In this document: one piece after another, positions 1 through 8,543 of the stretch
How positions within the stretch are numbered: position 1 is the stretch's first letter
Layout of the letters: the number at the start of each line of letters is the position of its first letter
Source of the DNA: Soonwooa buanensis
GTDB lineage: Bacteria > Bacteroidota > Bacteroidia > Flavobacteriales > Weeksellaceae
Assembly (NCBI RefSeq): GCF_900167905.1
Contig: NZ_FUYZ01000006.1
Location: 1 to 64,000, forward strand
Direction: 5' to 3'
DNA length: 64,000 bases
Program-made: the position numbers and the translations under genes
The notes under the pieces: generated by a model
Databases searched by the model: none
What the model saw: only the letters and a program-made list of their open reading frames with translations
What the model was told of the DNA's origin: nothing

Positions 1-251
1 AAGCATTATATTGAAATATCGTTGCAGAGTACTAACTGAGTATCCTGAGTCTCGTGAAATTTCTTCATAAGTCTGTTTTCCAACAATCCATTTTTTGAAC
101 CAAACTTCCTTATTTTTTAAGCCAACAGACTTGTTCTCGGAGGTAAAATAAATACCACAATTTTTACATTTAAAACGTCTCTTATTATTTTGTTTTCCCC
201 ACGAAATTACATTCAGACTTTTACAGCTCCAACAACGATTTTTTTTGATTT
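1..251 (-). pseudogene. Transposase N-terminal part, zinc-ribbon plus HTH, cut by window edge
   Basis: Read on the minus strand this translates as RCWSCK, then RRFKCKNCGIYFTSENK, then KQTYEEISRDSGYSVSTLQRYF: a two-CxxC zinc ribbon followed by a helix-turn-helix. This layout is known from IS transposases, including the zinc-binding variant annotated as IS256-type in Flavobacteriia; the exact family is uncertain. No start codon lies in this frame. An ATG at about 260 opens the neighbouring frame (MPEKSKK) and would join the zinc-ribbon frame if the run of eight A were nine. The gene is therefore either frameshifted or expressed by slippage. The rest lies outside the window. Confidence 0.65.
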
Positions 252-260
252 TTCAGGCAT

Positions 261-293
261 AAAAAAAGTTTATTGAAACAAAGTTCAATAAAC
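261..293 (-). terminator. Rho-independent terminator of the sigma factor / DUF4252 operon
   Basis: GTTTATTGAA (268-277) and TTCAATAAAC (284-293) form a perfect 10-bp stem with a 6-base loop. On the minus strand it is followed by seven T (267-261). It lies about 100 bases past the last gene of the minus-strand operon. Confidence 0.75.
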
Positions 294-398
294 TTCTCGT
301 ATCATCAATAATAATAGGCGATAGAAAGAATTCTACCAACTATTTTTGACTATTAAACCTTAATTGAAAAATATAGTTTTGAGTGAAAAATGTTTGAA

Positions 399-953
399 CT
401 AAGATTTTTGGCTGATAAGTTTTGATTTTGAGTTTTTAAAATTGATTTTCACTTTCGCATTTTGTCCCGCAGCCACCAATTTCGAAATATCATCCATTGT
501 AAATTTGCCCGTTACATCAACAAAAACGGCATCGCGATCTTGCGAGTTAACCACAATCATTAACTTCTTAATCGTATCATCTGTCTGTTGCGCATTGATG
601 TTGATAATATCGCCTTCGCTGCGGATTGACGCCCATTCTTGAAACTTTTCATCATTAAGATAAGTCGTAAATTCTGACATGACTTTCGGATTCATATTCT
701 CGGAAACCATCACTCGGATTTTAGAAACTTTCTTAACCAAATTAATAACTTCTTCGTTGTCGCCTTCGTTTCGTAACTGATTTTTAAGATAAGTTTTAGC
801 TAGAAAAGTAGGCACATTAATGCTCATATAATTGGCTTGACCTCTATATTGTGGCGCATTAAAAAAGTCAACTGACGGCTTTTGCGAAATAATACAAGAT
901 TGTAAACTAAATATGGCAAAAGTCAAAACGACAAGTAATAAATATTTTTTCAT
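399..953 (-). CDS. DUF4252 family lipoprotein
   Basis: A small secreted protein of the DUF4252 family, which is common in Bacteroidota and has no assigned biochemical role. From the ATG at 953 the product begins MKKYLLLVVLTFAIFSLQSC, a lipoprotein signal peptide with lipobox LQSC, so it should be an envelope lipoprotein of about 184 residues. An upstream in-frame TTG at 962 would add three residues before this signal and is less likely. The rest resembles the N-terminal half of the next gene upstream (TIKKLMIVVN, VDVTGKFTMDDISKL), so the two are paralogous modules. It is the last gene of the operon headed by the sigma factor at 3543 and probably belongs to that factor's envelope response; the role is inferred. 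Confidence 0.8.
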   Translation of the reverse strand: MKKYLLLVVLTFAIFSLQSCIISQKPSVDFFNAPQYRGQANYMSINVPTFLAKTYLKNQLRNEGDNEEVINLVKKVSKIRVMVSENMNPKVMSEFTTYLNDEKFQEWASIRSEGDIININAQQTDDTIKKLMIVVNSQDRDAVFVDVTGKFTMDDISKLVAAGQNAKVKINFKNSKSKLISQKS

Positions 954-1019
954 GGGATACAATTTTATTTAATTTTTAAACTTAAAATCGTTTAAAAAAG
1001 TGATTGGTGAAATTTTATA

Positions 1020-2291
1020 TTAATTGATCTGGGTAATACTTGCACCTGTTATTTTCTTAACATCGGTCACAATGTTACTAGGATTCCCCTTGTACTGAAC
1101 CGACGCTGCAGAAGATACTTGTGCTGTCAAAGCATCGCTAACCGCTAGTTTTACACTACTTCCAGAAGATGCACTAACTGTCGCTTTTTTAGAAGTAAAA
1201 CCAAGTCCGTCCAAAGCTGCTCCACTCGACACGCTGTAAGCAACATTATCGCCAGAGCCGTTAAGTCTTACAAAAGAGCCACTTGATACATCAATCGCCA
1301 AAGCATTTGTTTTTAAATCCATTCTAATATTGGATCCAGAGCTTGCTTGTAAAGCTGCTGAAGAGGAAATATCAAACTTACCATCGATACGCGATCCCGA
1401 AGTTGCTTCAACAGCTAAAGCGCGATCCGTAATGGTATTCATTGCTTGGAAACTCGCACCAGATTTTGTGACAATGCGATTCATTTTTGGAGCAGAAACG
1501 ATAACTGTCAAGTTTCTAATACTTAAATTTTTAACCCCGTTATTTCTGATGAAAACTTTTAGCACACCGTTTTCAACTTCCGTGATGATGTACTTTAATT
1601 TATCAGGTTCTACATCCACAACAACCGATTGATTAGCAGCTTGCGTGAATTTTACACTTACACCAGTTGACACTTCGATGCCATCAAAATTTGCAACCTT
1701 TCTTTCACTTTTAGAATTTTCATCTGATGTCGAATTAATGCTCGAAATCGGATTAAGTGCTGTTACATTTTTAGTTTCTTCTATTAAATTAGAAACATCA
1801 TCCATAGAGATTTTTCCATCCAGCATCATCAAAATGGTGCTTTCATCAGAAGAAATATTTAATAATAAATCATTTAACACACCATCTTTAGCTTCTGAAG
1901 CTAAGAACTTGATTTTGTTATCACGACTATTGACAGTCATCAATTCTTCGTACTTCATCGCTTTAATCGCTGATAAAACACTATTCTTTTGGTTCTCATA
2001 ATTCTGCAACGGAATTTTATTTTCCGCAGCCAACTCCGCTGGGAAGGTTGGTTTTTCCATGATCATAATATTAAGACCTTGGATTTTACTTAACAAAGGT
2101 TTTATTTTGCTAAGCTCGGAGTCACCGATGTTAAGTTTGTTCAACATGCCGAACATTGGTTTTGCAATCTTTATCGTCGTAACACCTTGCGAGTCTTGAT
2201 ATTGCGTGAATAACTGATTCAGCTTTTCGGACTGACCAAAAATGTTGGTCGATAAGAAAAACAGGACGAGTAATATTGATAGTTTTTTCAT
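1020..2291 (-). CDS. DUF4252 and GIN (DUF2807) domain secreted protein
   Basis: A 423-residue protein with signal peptide MKKLSILLVLFFLSTNIFGQ. Residues about 20-180 form a DUF4252 module (LLLNISSDESTILMMLDGKISMDDVSNL). Residues about 200-420 form a DUF2807 head-GIN domain, with repeated beta-strand turns rich in SSGS (ATSGSRIDG, ASSGSNIRM, VSSGSFVRL, VSSGAALDG). GIN domains are beta-solenoid modules of Bacteroidota envelope proteins, proposed to be adhesin-like. The fusion links the downstream lone DUF4252 lipoprotein to this protein. It lies 30 bases after the anti-sigma-like gene in the same operon. No enzymatic motif is visible. Confidence 0.85.
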   Translation of the reverse strand: MKKLSILLVLFFLSTNIFGQSEKLNQLFTQYQDSQGVTTIKIAKPMFGMLNKLNIGDSELSKIKPLLSKIQGLNIMIMEKPTFPAELAAENKIPLQNYENQKNSVLSAIKAMKYEELMTVNSRDNKIKFLASEAKDGVLNDLLLNISSDESTILMMLDGKISMDDVSNLIEETKNVTALNPISSINSTSDENSKSERKVANFDGIEVSTGVSVKFTQAANQSVVVDVEPDKLKYIITEVENGVLKVFIRNNGVKNLSIRNLTVIVSAPKMNRIVTKSGASFQAMNTITDRALAVEATSGSRIDGKFDISSSAALQASSGSNIRMDLKTNALAIDVSSGSFVRLNGSGDNVAYSVSSGAALDGLGFTSKKATVSASSGSSVKLAVSDALTAQVSSAASVQYKGNPSNIVTDVKKITGASITQIN

Positions 2292-2321
2292 TGTCTTAAA
2301 ATTATAAAAATCAGTTCGTAT

Positions 2322-3059
2322 TTACTTTACACTTTGTGCTTGGTCAACAGTCTGGCTAACATTACTTGCAAGATAGTTAAAAGCATCCTCTGTTAGCGCC
2401 AAAGCTTCTTGCTCGTTGTATACCGGTTTTCCGTTGATCATCACGTAACTTGGGTTGTAGGCAACCTCGCTTTTGCTTGCTGGTTTAGCCTGATTATTTT
2501 TTGCCGGGGAAGATGTTTCTGGTTTTGATATCGTTGTCGCAACCTGATTCACCCTTGGGGTCTTTGTTTCAATAGTTGTAGGTTCAGAGATATTTGGCTC
2601 TGTATCGTGCTTTGTTGGCTCTTCTATATTTTGAGAACCTAAATCTTTCGGTGTAGTTTGTTCTATTTCTACAGGTTCTGTATCTTGTTTAACAACGCTT
2701 TTTAAAGGTTTATTAAAATCACCATTTTCTTCATTAACAAAAAGGTAACCTCCTAAAACTCCCATAAACATTACTAAACTTGCAGCCATCCAATAATTCT
2801 TCAAACCGCTTCCGAATTTTGGTTTTGCTGTAACTAACGGAATAATTGGCGTCGTCTCTTCAACTTGCTTTTCTTCCGCAGCTTCTATTTTCGATAAAAA
2901 ACTATCGAAATCCATCATCATCTTTTCCTGTTTCTCTTCTCTTAGAAAAGAAAAATAAGGGTCGTCGCTTTCTTGTTTTAGAAGTTGTTCTTCTTCGGGT
3001 GACAGCTCCTCACCTTCAAAGAATCTATACTCCCAATCCTTGTATTTGTCGGTTTTCAT
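2322..3059 (-). CDS. Probable anti-sigma factor-like single-pass membrane protein
   Basis: A 245-residue protein without a signal peptide. The N-terminal 85 residues are acidic and probably cytoplasmic (DWEYRFFEGEELSPEEEQLL). One transmembrane segment follows at about 90-107 (NYWMAASLVMFMGVLGGYLFV). The periplasmic part is rich in Thr, Pro and Glu and ends with a short conserved-looking block (NPSYVMINGKPVYNEQEALALTEDAFNYLASN). Its start overlaps the sigma factor gene by 35 bases, which implies translational coupling. That position and topology are typical of an anti-sigma factor, but no zinc-binding HxxxCxxC motif is present, so the function is inferred from context. Confidence 0.7.
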   Translation of the reverse strand: MKTDKYKDWEYRFFEGEELSPEEEQLLKQESDDPYFSFLREEKQEKMMMDFDSFLSKIEAAEEKQVEETTPIIPLVTAKPKFGSGLKNYWMAASLVMFMGVLGGYLFVNEENGDFNKPLKSVVKQDTEPVEIEQTTPKDLGSQNIEEPTKHDTEPNISEPTTIETKTPRVNQVATTISKPETSSPAKNNQAKPASKSEVAYNPSYVMINGKPVYNEQEALALTEDAFNYLASNVSQTVDQAQSVK

Positions 3060-3543
3060 ACGCGTAAAGTTTATTAATGGCTTCTCTCACCTTCTGACGG
3101 GCCCGCATCAGGTTAATTCTCACTGCATTTTCCTCCATTTCGAGAATCCCGGCGATCTCGGAAATGTCGTATTCCTCAACATCTTTAAGGTGGATGACCA
3201 TCTTTTGTTTTTCGGGCAAATCATTGATAAACTTCAAGATTTGCTCTTTCAAATTATTGGTTTCTATTTGATAAAGTTCGGATCTTCCATATTCTAATTG
3301 TGCGAAATTCTGTTTAACATCATGGTGCTTCAGCCGGTTGAGACACTCATTTTTCACACATCTTAATACATAAGATTTAAGATTATCTATAGAAAGTAAT
3401 TCTTCTTTTTTCTGCCAAAACTTCATCAACAAGTCCATCGTTACATCTTCGGCTTCATCGGCGCTCATAACAAACCTTTTCGCAAAACGATACATCTCAT
3501 CCTTGAGTGTATATATCGATTCTTGAAATATTTCTTTAGTCAT
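3025..3543 (-). CDS. ECF RNA polymerase sigma factor
   Basis: A 172-residue sigma-70 family protein of the extracytoplasmic-function group. Region 2 covers about residues 8-75 (YRFAKRFVMSADEAEDVTMDLLMKFW) and region 4 about 110-165 (LPEKQKMVIHLKDVEEYDISEIAGILEMEENAVRINLMRARQKVREAI), with the recognition helix at ENAVRINLMRARQKVR. Length is normal. It is the first gene of an operon with a probable anti-sigma gene and two DUF4252 genes, so it likely directs RNA polymerase to an envelope-related regulon that includes its own operon. The ATG at 3541-3543 is about 40 bases below a TATTTTTG promoter box. Confidence 0.92.
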   Translation of the reverse strand: MTKEIFQESIYTLKDEMYRFAKRFVMSADEAEDVTMDLLMKFWQKKEELLSIDNLKSYVLRCVKNECLNRLKHHDVKQNFAQLEYGRSELYQIETNNLKEQILKFINDLPEKQKMVIHLKDVEEYDISEIAGILEMEENAVRINLMRARQKVREAINKLYAYENRQIQGLGV

Positions 3544-3582
3544 GTTATGTTTGCCGGTTTATAAGTAAGACACCTATGATTA

Positions 3583-3590
3583 CAAAAATA
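3583..3590 (-). promoter_or_regulatory. Candidate -7 box (TATTTTTG) of the sigma factor operon
   Basis: On the minus strand TATTTTTG fits the Bacteroidota consensus TAnnTTTG and lies 40 bases before the sigma factor start. No clear TTG is found at the usual upstream distance, so it could be a weak housekeeping promoter or one read by the ECF factor itself. Confidence 0.4.
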
Positions 3591-3599
3591 TTACATTTA

Positions 3600-3657
3600 A
3601 AATAAAAAAAGCGTCTAAATAAATTTAAACGCTTGATTTTCAATAAAATAAAATTTA
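3600..3657. repeat. 58-bp repeat with hairpin, copy 1
   Basis: This 58-base stretch is identical to 8544-8601. Its core is an imperfect hairpin (AAGCGT, then TAAAT paired with ATTTA, then ACGCTT) flanked by A and T runs, as in a bidirectional terminator. Here it lies between the sigma factor promoter and the SusD terminator. Copy 2 directly abuts and includes the stop codon of the GlmU-like gene. Confidence 0.85.
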
Positions 3658-3658
3658 G

Positions 3659-3698
3659 TAAAAATAAAAAGAGCAATAGTGAAAATTACTATTGCTCA
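3659..3698 (-). terminator. Terminator of the SusC/SusD operon
   Basis: GAGCAATAGT (3672-3681) pairs perfectly with ACTATTGCTC (3689-3698). On the minus strand a T-rich run follows. It lies about 60 bases past the SusD stop codon. A second smaller hairpin (TTAGCTTAG with CTAAGCTAA, about 3721-3750) lies between the two. Confidence 0.75.
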
Positions 3699-3761
3699 AA
3701 ATTTAATTGATAGGAATGTATTAGCTTAGAAGTTAATTTTACTAAGCTAAATTATTGAAAA

Positions 3762-5195
3762 TTAATTTTTATCCCAGAAAAGTTTTGTTGTTACAGCATC
3801 ACCTCCGATTTTAGCAGCAGCTGCAGTAACATTTGCTCTATTTAAAGTGTATTCTTGATCAGAGTAAATCATTCTTACCGGAACTCCAGCAACATTTGAG
3901 TTAGGAGGATTAATTAACGACGGAGTATCTAGTCTTCTTACAAAATTCCATGCAGCAAAAGCTCTATTATACATCGCAACCCACGCTTCTTCACCAATAG
4001 ATTTTTTCCAATTGTTTGAGTTATAAGGATTGGCAGCAAGGTAAGTACTCGCTGATGCTGGCGTTAGGCCATATTCTGTCATGGATTCTGTTACTGCTGC
4101 ATTATAAAATGTTTCGTCTGTTCCTCCTACGTTAAATCCTCTTGCTGCAGCTTCCGCTTTCATAAATAGTACTTCTGAATAACTAAGTAAGTTAGATGCT
4201 GTCGTTGCTTTCTTAAAGCTATCAGCAACATGAGAGTAATTTGCATAAGGATTACCAGTAGGAGAACCATAGATTCCTCCAATGAATTTACCATCCTTTT
4301 TTGTGAACCAAACATCTCTACGAGGATCTGCTTTAGTATTCATCATATTAATTAAAACATCTGAAGGCACAAAATCATCTCTGTTAGAAGCTACTAAATT
4401 ATCAAATAAAGGATTTGTAAAAGTTACACCGTCATATACAAAGGTATAGGAATCTGTTGTTGCAGTCATGACTCCTGATGCTACAGCTTCTTCAGCTAAT
4501 TGCTTTGCCTTAGCAGGATCCACATCTGATAAATTAAGAGCCAATCTTAATTTAATAGAGTTAGCAAGTTTCTTCCATTTAGTCATATCACCTTTAAAGG
4601 CAATATCATTAACCTCATAGCCTTTTGCTGAGGTATTTATTTTGGTAATTGCGAAGTCAATTCGTTTTACCAAGTCAGAATAAATTGCTTTCGCATCATC
4701 ATACTTTGGCGCAAAACCATCTGAACTAGCTTTTAAAGCATCAGTATATGGTACATCTCCCCATGTATCTACTACATTTTCCCAAACAAAAATTTGCGAA
4801 ATTTCATTGGTAGCCCATTTGTTACTTGCAATAACTGGATCATTAGTCTCTTTTGCTAATGCTTCTTGAGCTTTTACAAAGTTATTAAGGCTGTAGACGT
4901 ACATTCTTTGAAAATGCCCCCTAGGTTGTGCACGTGTAATTAGGTTATAGTTCATTTCGTCAGTGTAAGTCGTTTCTGACCATTGCTGAGTGAAAAATCT
5001 ATAGTTGTTAAAATTAACGCTTGGATTATCGATATAGTAAAACTCTTGGTATTGCCCCATTGATAATAACACCCCTGACGTTAAGGTAGAAGGATGCTTC
5101 TCATCGTTATTTAGAAGTGTAGTATCCCTCTCACATGAGGTAAGTGTTGTTATTGCTATTGTTAGACCTAAAAAGGTTTTGAAAATATTTTTCAT
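3762..5195 (-). CDS. SusD/RagB family nutrient-binding outer-membrane lipoprotein
   Basis: A 477-residue SusD-like protein of the shorter SusD-like_2 type. The signal peptide ends in lipobox LTSC (MKNIFKTFLGLTIAITTLTSCERD), so it is lipid-anchored on the outer membrane. It acts as the lid that captures a ligand for the TonB-dependent SusC channel encoded 12 bases upstream. Helical repeat sequences typical of the family are visible (VVDTWGDVPYTDALK, KANSIKLRLALNLSD-type, LLSYSEVLFMKAEAAARGF, GEEAWVAMYNRAFAAWNFVRRL). The ligand cannot be read from the sequence: no glycoside hydrolase or peptidase gene is attached to the pair. Confidence 0.93.
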   Translation of the reverse strand: MKNIFKTFLGLTIAITTLTSCERDTTLLNNDEKHPSTLTSGVLLSMGQYQEFYYIDNPSVNFNNYRFFTQQWSETTYTDEMNYNLITRAQPRGHFQRMYVYSLNNFVKAQEALAKETNDPVIASNKWATNEISQIFVWENVVDTWGDVPYTDALKASSDGFAPKYDDAKAIYSDLVKRIDFAITKINTSAKGYEVNDIAFKGDMTKWKKLANSIKLRLALNLSDVDPAKAKQLAEEAVASGVMTATTDSYTFVYDGVTFTNPLFDNLVASNRDDFVPSDVLINMMNTKADPRRDVWFTKKDGKFIGGIYGSPTGNPYANYSHVADSFKKATTASNLLSYSEVLFMKAEAAARGFNVGGTDETFYNAAVTESMTEYGLTPASASTYLAANPYNSNNWKKSIGEEAWVAMYNRAFAAWNFVRRLDTPSLINPPNSNVAGVPVRMIYSDQEYTLNRANVTAAAAKIGGDAVTTKLFWDKN

Positions 5196-5207
5196 TGTGT
5201 GAATAAT

Positions 5208-8192
5208 TTAGAATTTAAATGTTACATTAACTCCGATATCTCTTGTTGTTGGTAAAGAACCAATAGAATAGCCATAGCCTCTAACACCTCCTCCTAGAGT
5301 AGATTCAGGATCGGCATATGGTAAATTTTTATGAATTATCCAAAGATTTCTTCCAACTATTGATACTTTAGCTTCATTAACGAATGTTCCTTGTAAAAGT
5401 GTCTTAGGAAGTGCATAGCTAATACTAGCTTCTCTTAGTTTTACAAAAGATCCATCGTACACATAATCACTTGTAGGTCTTTTTTGATACCCAAGATTTC
5501 CGTATACAGAAGCATCAATTTCTTTTGTATTTGCTTGTCCCGATGCAGTAACACCAGGAAGAACTACCTTGCCAGATCGATAGTTGCCACCTGCTGTATC
5601 AACGTATAAACCAGTTGAAGAAGCGTAATACATATCGGTTGAGAAGATATCACCGCCTTTTCTCACATCAATTAAGAATGATAAGCTTATCCCCTTATAA
5701 GAAAATGAATTTCTAACACCACCTATCCAATCTGGAGTTGTATTACCGATAATTTGGTTACCATTAAGCTTGTAAAAACCAGAAGCATCAACTATTTTAT
5801 TTCCGTTAGCATCATAAGTATAGTCACTTCCTCTTATAGTTCCCCACTTTTCTCCTTCAGTTGCATTAACCGATGCCCCACCTTGCACACTTGTTAATAA
5901 ATAATTGCTAACATCGCTAGTGGCGTTATGTAATAGTTCTACTACTTTGTTTTCATTTTTTGACCAGTTGATATCCATGTTCCATGTAAAGTTGCTTGTC
6001 TTAATAGGAACTAAACCTAACTGAACTTCGAAACCTTTATTATCGATCTGTCCGGCATTAACCATTGCAAAGTTAAGTCCAGATCCTGCAGAAATTGGTA
6101 ATTGAAGAATTTGATCGAAAGTTTTAGTTTTGTAAAAAGCAGCATCAAAATTAATACGTCCTTTTAAAATTTGAATTTCAGTTCCAAATTCAAACTCTTT
6201 AGATCTTTGTGGTTTTAAAGCATTATTAGGACGTATTGTTTGACTATTTTGCATAACAATATTATTATTAAACAAACCAGCATACGAATAATAATATTGT
6301 AATTGGTAAGGATCTGCTGTTCCTCCGACTTCAGCGTAGTTAGCACGAACTTTCCAAAAACTTAACCAAGACGGCTTAATAAATTCTGACAAAATAAATG
6401 ATCCTGTAAATGAAGGATATGTAAATACATTATCACCTTTTGGTAATGTAGAACTTTCATCAGCTCTAAAGGTCGCATCTAAATAAAAGAACTTATAGAA
6501 ATCGAAAGATGCAGTTGCATAAGCACTTGATGTTACAGTAGTATAAACATTTTCATCAGGAGGTAAAATTGGTAATTTTGAGTTAGCCAATGCGTAAAGC
6601 CCTGGAGTTTCTAAACCTCCTTCAGTAGATGCATATATTGAATTGGAATAATTTCTACGAACGTTTCCTCCAACAATACCACTTACATTGATATCCTTAG
6701 TAATGTCAACCTTATAGTTTAAGAACAAATCGTAATTAGCCTCTGTAGTAACTAAGTTTTGTCTACTAAAACCAGAGCTCACATTCTTTTGCGAAGCACC
6801 AAATGTCTTAGGAATTGAATTAGGAGCAAGTCTATTTTCGAATATGGTTGTAGCATTATCATAAGAAACTTTTCCTGTTAAAGTAAAGTTTTTATTAAAG
6901 TCATAACTAATTTGTGCGTAAGAAAAACTTCTTGTTCTATCATCAGTACCATAACTTTGATAACGTTGGTAGTATGGGTTATTCCAATAAGCTGCGACAG
7001 GATTATTTGCACTCTTTAAATTCCATGTTTTATTAAGCTCTCCACTATTGTAATAAGCATTTCTAACATCTACAATATCCACGTTAGTTTGCCACCATTG
7101 TCTAAATCCACCTACAAGATTACCAGAATAATTCGCATCATTACGACCTCTAGTTTGCTGCATTACCAAGGTTGAATATACAGTAGCGTGCAATTTATCA
7201 GTTAAGTCATAATTGATTTTAGTTGACAAAGTATTCTTTCTTAAGTCCGAATTAGGCATCAAACCATTTGATAACATGTTATCATAAGACAACATAAAGT
7301 TATTTCCTTTTTTACCCTTTTCTAAAGTAATACCATTAACATAGCTTATTGGAGTTTCGAAAAAATCGATTGGTCCATGTTTAGCAGCAACATAAGGTGT
7401 CGCTTTTTTATAATTTTTAGAATTGGGGTCAAAAGAATCCCATTGATAAACTAAGAGATTAGGATTAAATTCTGGTCCCCAAGATGCATCATCACCTAGG
7501 TTAACGTAAGGCGTACCATCACCAGCTGTCTCTTTAAATTTCATAGCATATCCTGCCCCATATCGAGTTTGATATTCAGGGAAAGTAGACTTGTCAATAA
7601 AACCAGCTTGTATAGAGCTTGAAAGGGTTATTCCCCAGCTTGCATCATTGCTATTTCTACCATTTTTAGTAGTAATAACAATAACACCGTTTAGTCCTCT
7701 TTCACCATAAAGAGCAGATGCAGCTGCTCCTTTTAGGACGTTTACTGATGCAATATCGTCTTGATTGATATCGGAAAGTAAATTTCCCATATCTTGGTTA
7801 GTTCTTGTATCATAGGTTGATGAGTTGTTAACTGGTGAACCATCTATTACAATAAGCGGATTAGCACCACCTAAACTTTTGATACCCCTAATAACCAAAT
7901 TGGAAGATCCTCCAAAATTACTATTGGTGTTAACTTGCAATCCTGCAACTTTACCAGACAACTGAGATGCGATATTACCAGTATTGGTTGTTCCTTCAAA
8001 AAGTTTTTCGGCTTTTACCTCTTGCGACGCATAGCCTAGAGACTTTTTCTCTCTTTTAATTCCAAGAGCTGTAACTACAACTCCCTCAATATTTGTTGCT
8101 TTAGCACTATCTTGCGTTTTGACCTGGGCATTGAGGAGGGCATAAGATGATGATAAAACAATCACTAGAATAGTATTTGTAATTTTCTTCAT
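5208..8192 (-). CDS. SusC/RagA family TonB-linked outer-membrane transporter
   Basis: A 994-residue outer-membrane beta-barrel receptor. After the signal peptide (ending ALLNAQ) the sequence goes almost directly into the plug (IEGVVVTALGIKREKKSLGYASQEV, GKVAGLQVNTNSNFGGSSNLVIRGIKSLGGANPLIVIDGSPV, DIASVNVLKGAAASALYGERGLNGVIVITTKNG). The carboxypeptidase-like N-terminal domain found in many SusC proteins is missing. The barrel fills the rest and ends in the aromatic strand VNVTFKF. With the SusD lipoprotein just downstream it should import a polymer or peptide fragment using TonB energy. The pair has its own promoter and terminator and no local regulator. Confidence 0.95.
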   Translation of the reverse strand: MKKITNTILVIVLSSSYALLNAQVKTQDSAKATNIEGVVVTALGIKREKKSLGYASQEVKAEKLFEGTTNTGNIASQLSGKVAGLQVNTNSNFGGSSNLVIRGIKSLGGANPLIVIDGSPVNNSSTYDTRTNQDMGNLLSDINQDDIASVNVLKGAAASALYGERGLNGVIVITTKNGRNSNDASWGITLSSSIQAGFIDKSTFPEYQTRYGAGYAMKFKETAGDGTPYVNLGDDASWGPEFNPNLLVYQWDSFDPNSKNYKKATPYVAAKHGPIDFFETPISYVNGITLEKGKKGNNFMLSYDNMLSNGLMPNSDLRKNTLSTKINYDLTDKLHATVYSTLVMQQTRGRNDANYSGNLVGGFRQWWQTNVDIVDVRNAYYNSGELNKTWNLKSANNPVAAYWNNPYYQRYQSYGTDDRTRSFSYAQISYDFNKNFTLTGKVSYDNATTIFENRLAPNSIPKTFGASQKNVSSGFSRQNLVTTEANYDLFLNYKVDITKDINVSGIVGGNVRRNYSNSIYASTEGGLETPGLYALANSKLPILPPDENVYTTVTSSAYATASFDFYKFFYLDATFRADESSTLPKGDNVFTYPSFTGSFILSEFIKPSWLSFWKVRANYAEVGGTADPYQLQYYYSYAGLFNNNIVMQNSQTIRPNNALKPQRSKEFEFGTEIQILKGRINFDAAFYKTKTFDQILQLPISAGSGLNFAMVNAGQIDNKGFEVQLGLVPIKTSNFTWNMDINWSKNENKVVELLHNATSDVSNYLLTSVQGGASVNATEGEKWGTIRGSDYTYDANGNKIVDASGFYKLNGNQIIGNTTPDWIGGVRNSFSYKGISLSFLIDVRKGGDIFSTDMYYASSTGLYVDTAGGNYRSGKVVLPGVTASGQANTKEIDASVYGNLGYQKRPTSDYVYDGSFVKLREASISYALPKTLLQGTFVNEAKVSIVGRNLWIIHKNLPYADPESTLGGGVRGYGYSIGSLPTTRDIGVNVTFKF

Positions 8193-8219
8193 TGTTAGTT
8201 AATGTTAATGTTAGTCACA

Positions 8220-8249
8220 CAAATATGTGTATTATTCTTAATAAAACAA
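8220..8249 (-). promoter_or_regulatory. Candidate promoter of susC/susD
   Basis: On the minus strand TTG (8249-8247) is followed after 19 bases by CATATTTG (8227-8220), one mismatch from TAnnTTTG. The start codon lies 28 bases further. The same 19-base spacing occurs at the rpsL and rplC promoters in this window. The rest of the roughly 400-base spacer is AT-rich and holds no gene apart from the vestige at 8480-8536. Confidence 0.5.
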
Positions 8250-8479
8250 TAAGAAAAGTTAAAATTTGTTAATTTTTATAACAAATAATCGCTAAGTCGC
8301 TGTAAATCAACACTTAAAATCAAATTAAAAGCTAATCAAAATGATATAAAAACATGAATTTTAACATAATAATTATAGTGTAATTACAGATTTATTAATT
8401 TTTTTTCACCAAAATATCTCTTTATCTTCGGTTTTAATAATTTTTATTATAAAAATTAACATCTATTTGCCTTCGCGCG

Positions 8480-8536
8480 TTAAATCCACTTGTGTTGCTT
8501 CATCACTTTTTCGAAAATTTCGAAAGCTTTTCCGAT
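8480..8536 (-). pseudogene. Vestigial C-terminal fragment of a GlmU-like gene
   Basis: Minus-strand codons here read IGKAFEIFEKVMKQHKWI and then stop. The intact neighbour upstream contains IEKAYEVSEKVMERRKVALT near its own C-terminus. Eight or nine of the first twelve residues match or are conservative changes. The fragment lies just past the terminator of the intact gene and has no start of its own. It is best explained as the left-over tail of an older copy after partial duplication or replacement. Confidence 0.5.
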
Positions 8537-8543
8537 TTAAAAC

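Noticed and set aside
954-962. Earlier start of the DUF4252 lipoprotein
   Set aside because: The codon at 962 is TTG and the ATG at 953 gives a standard lipoprotein signal peptide.
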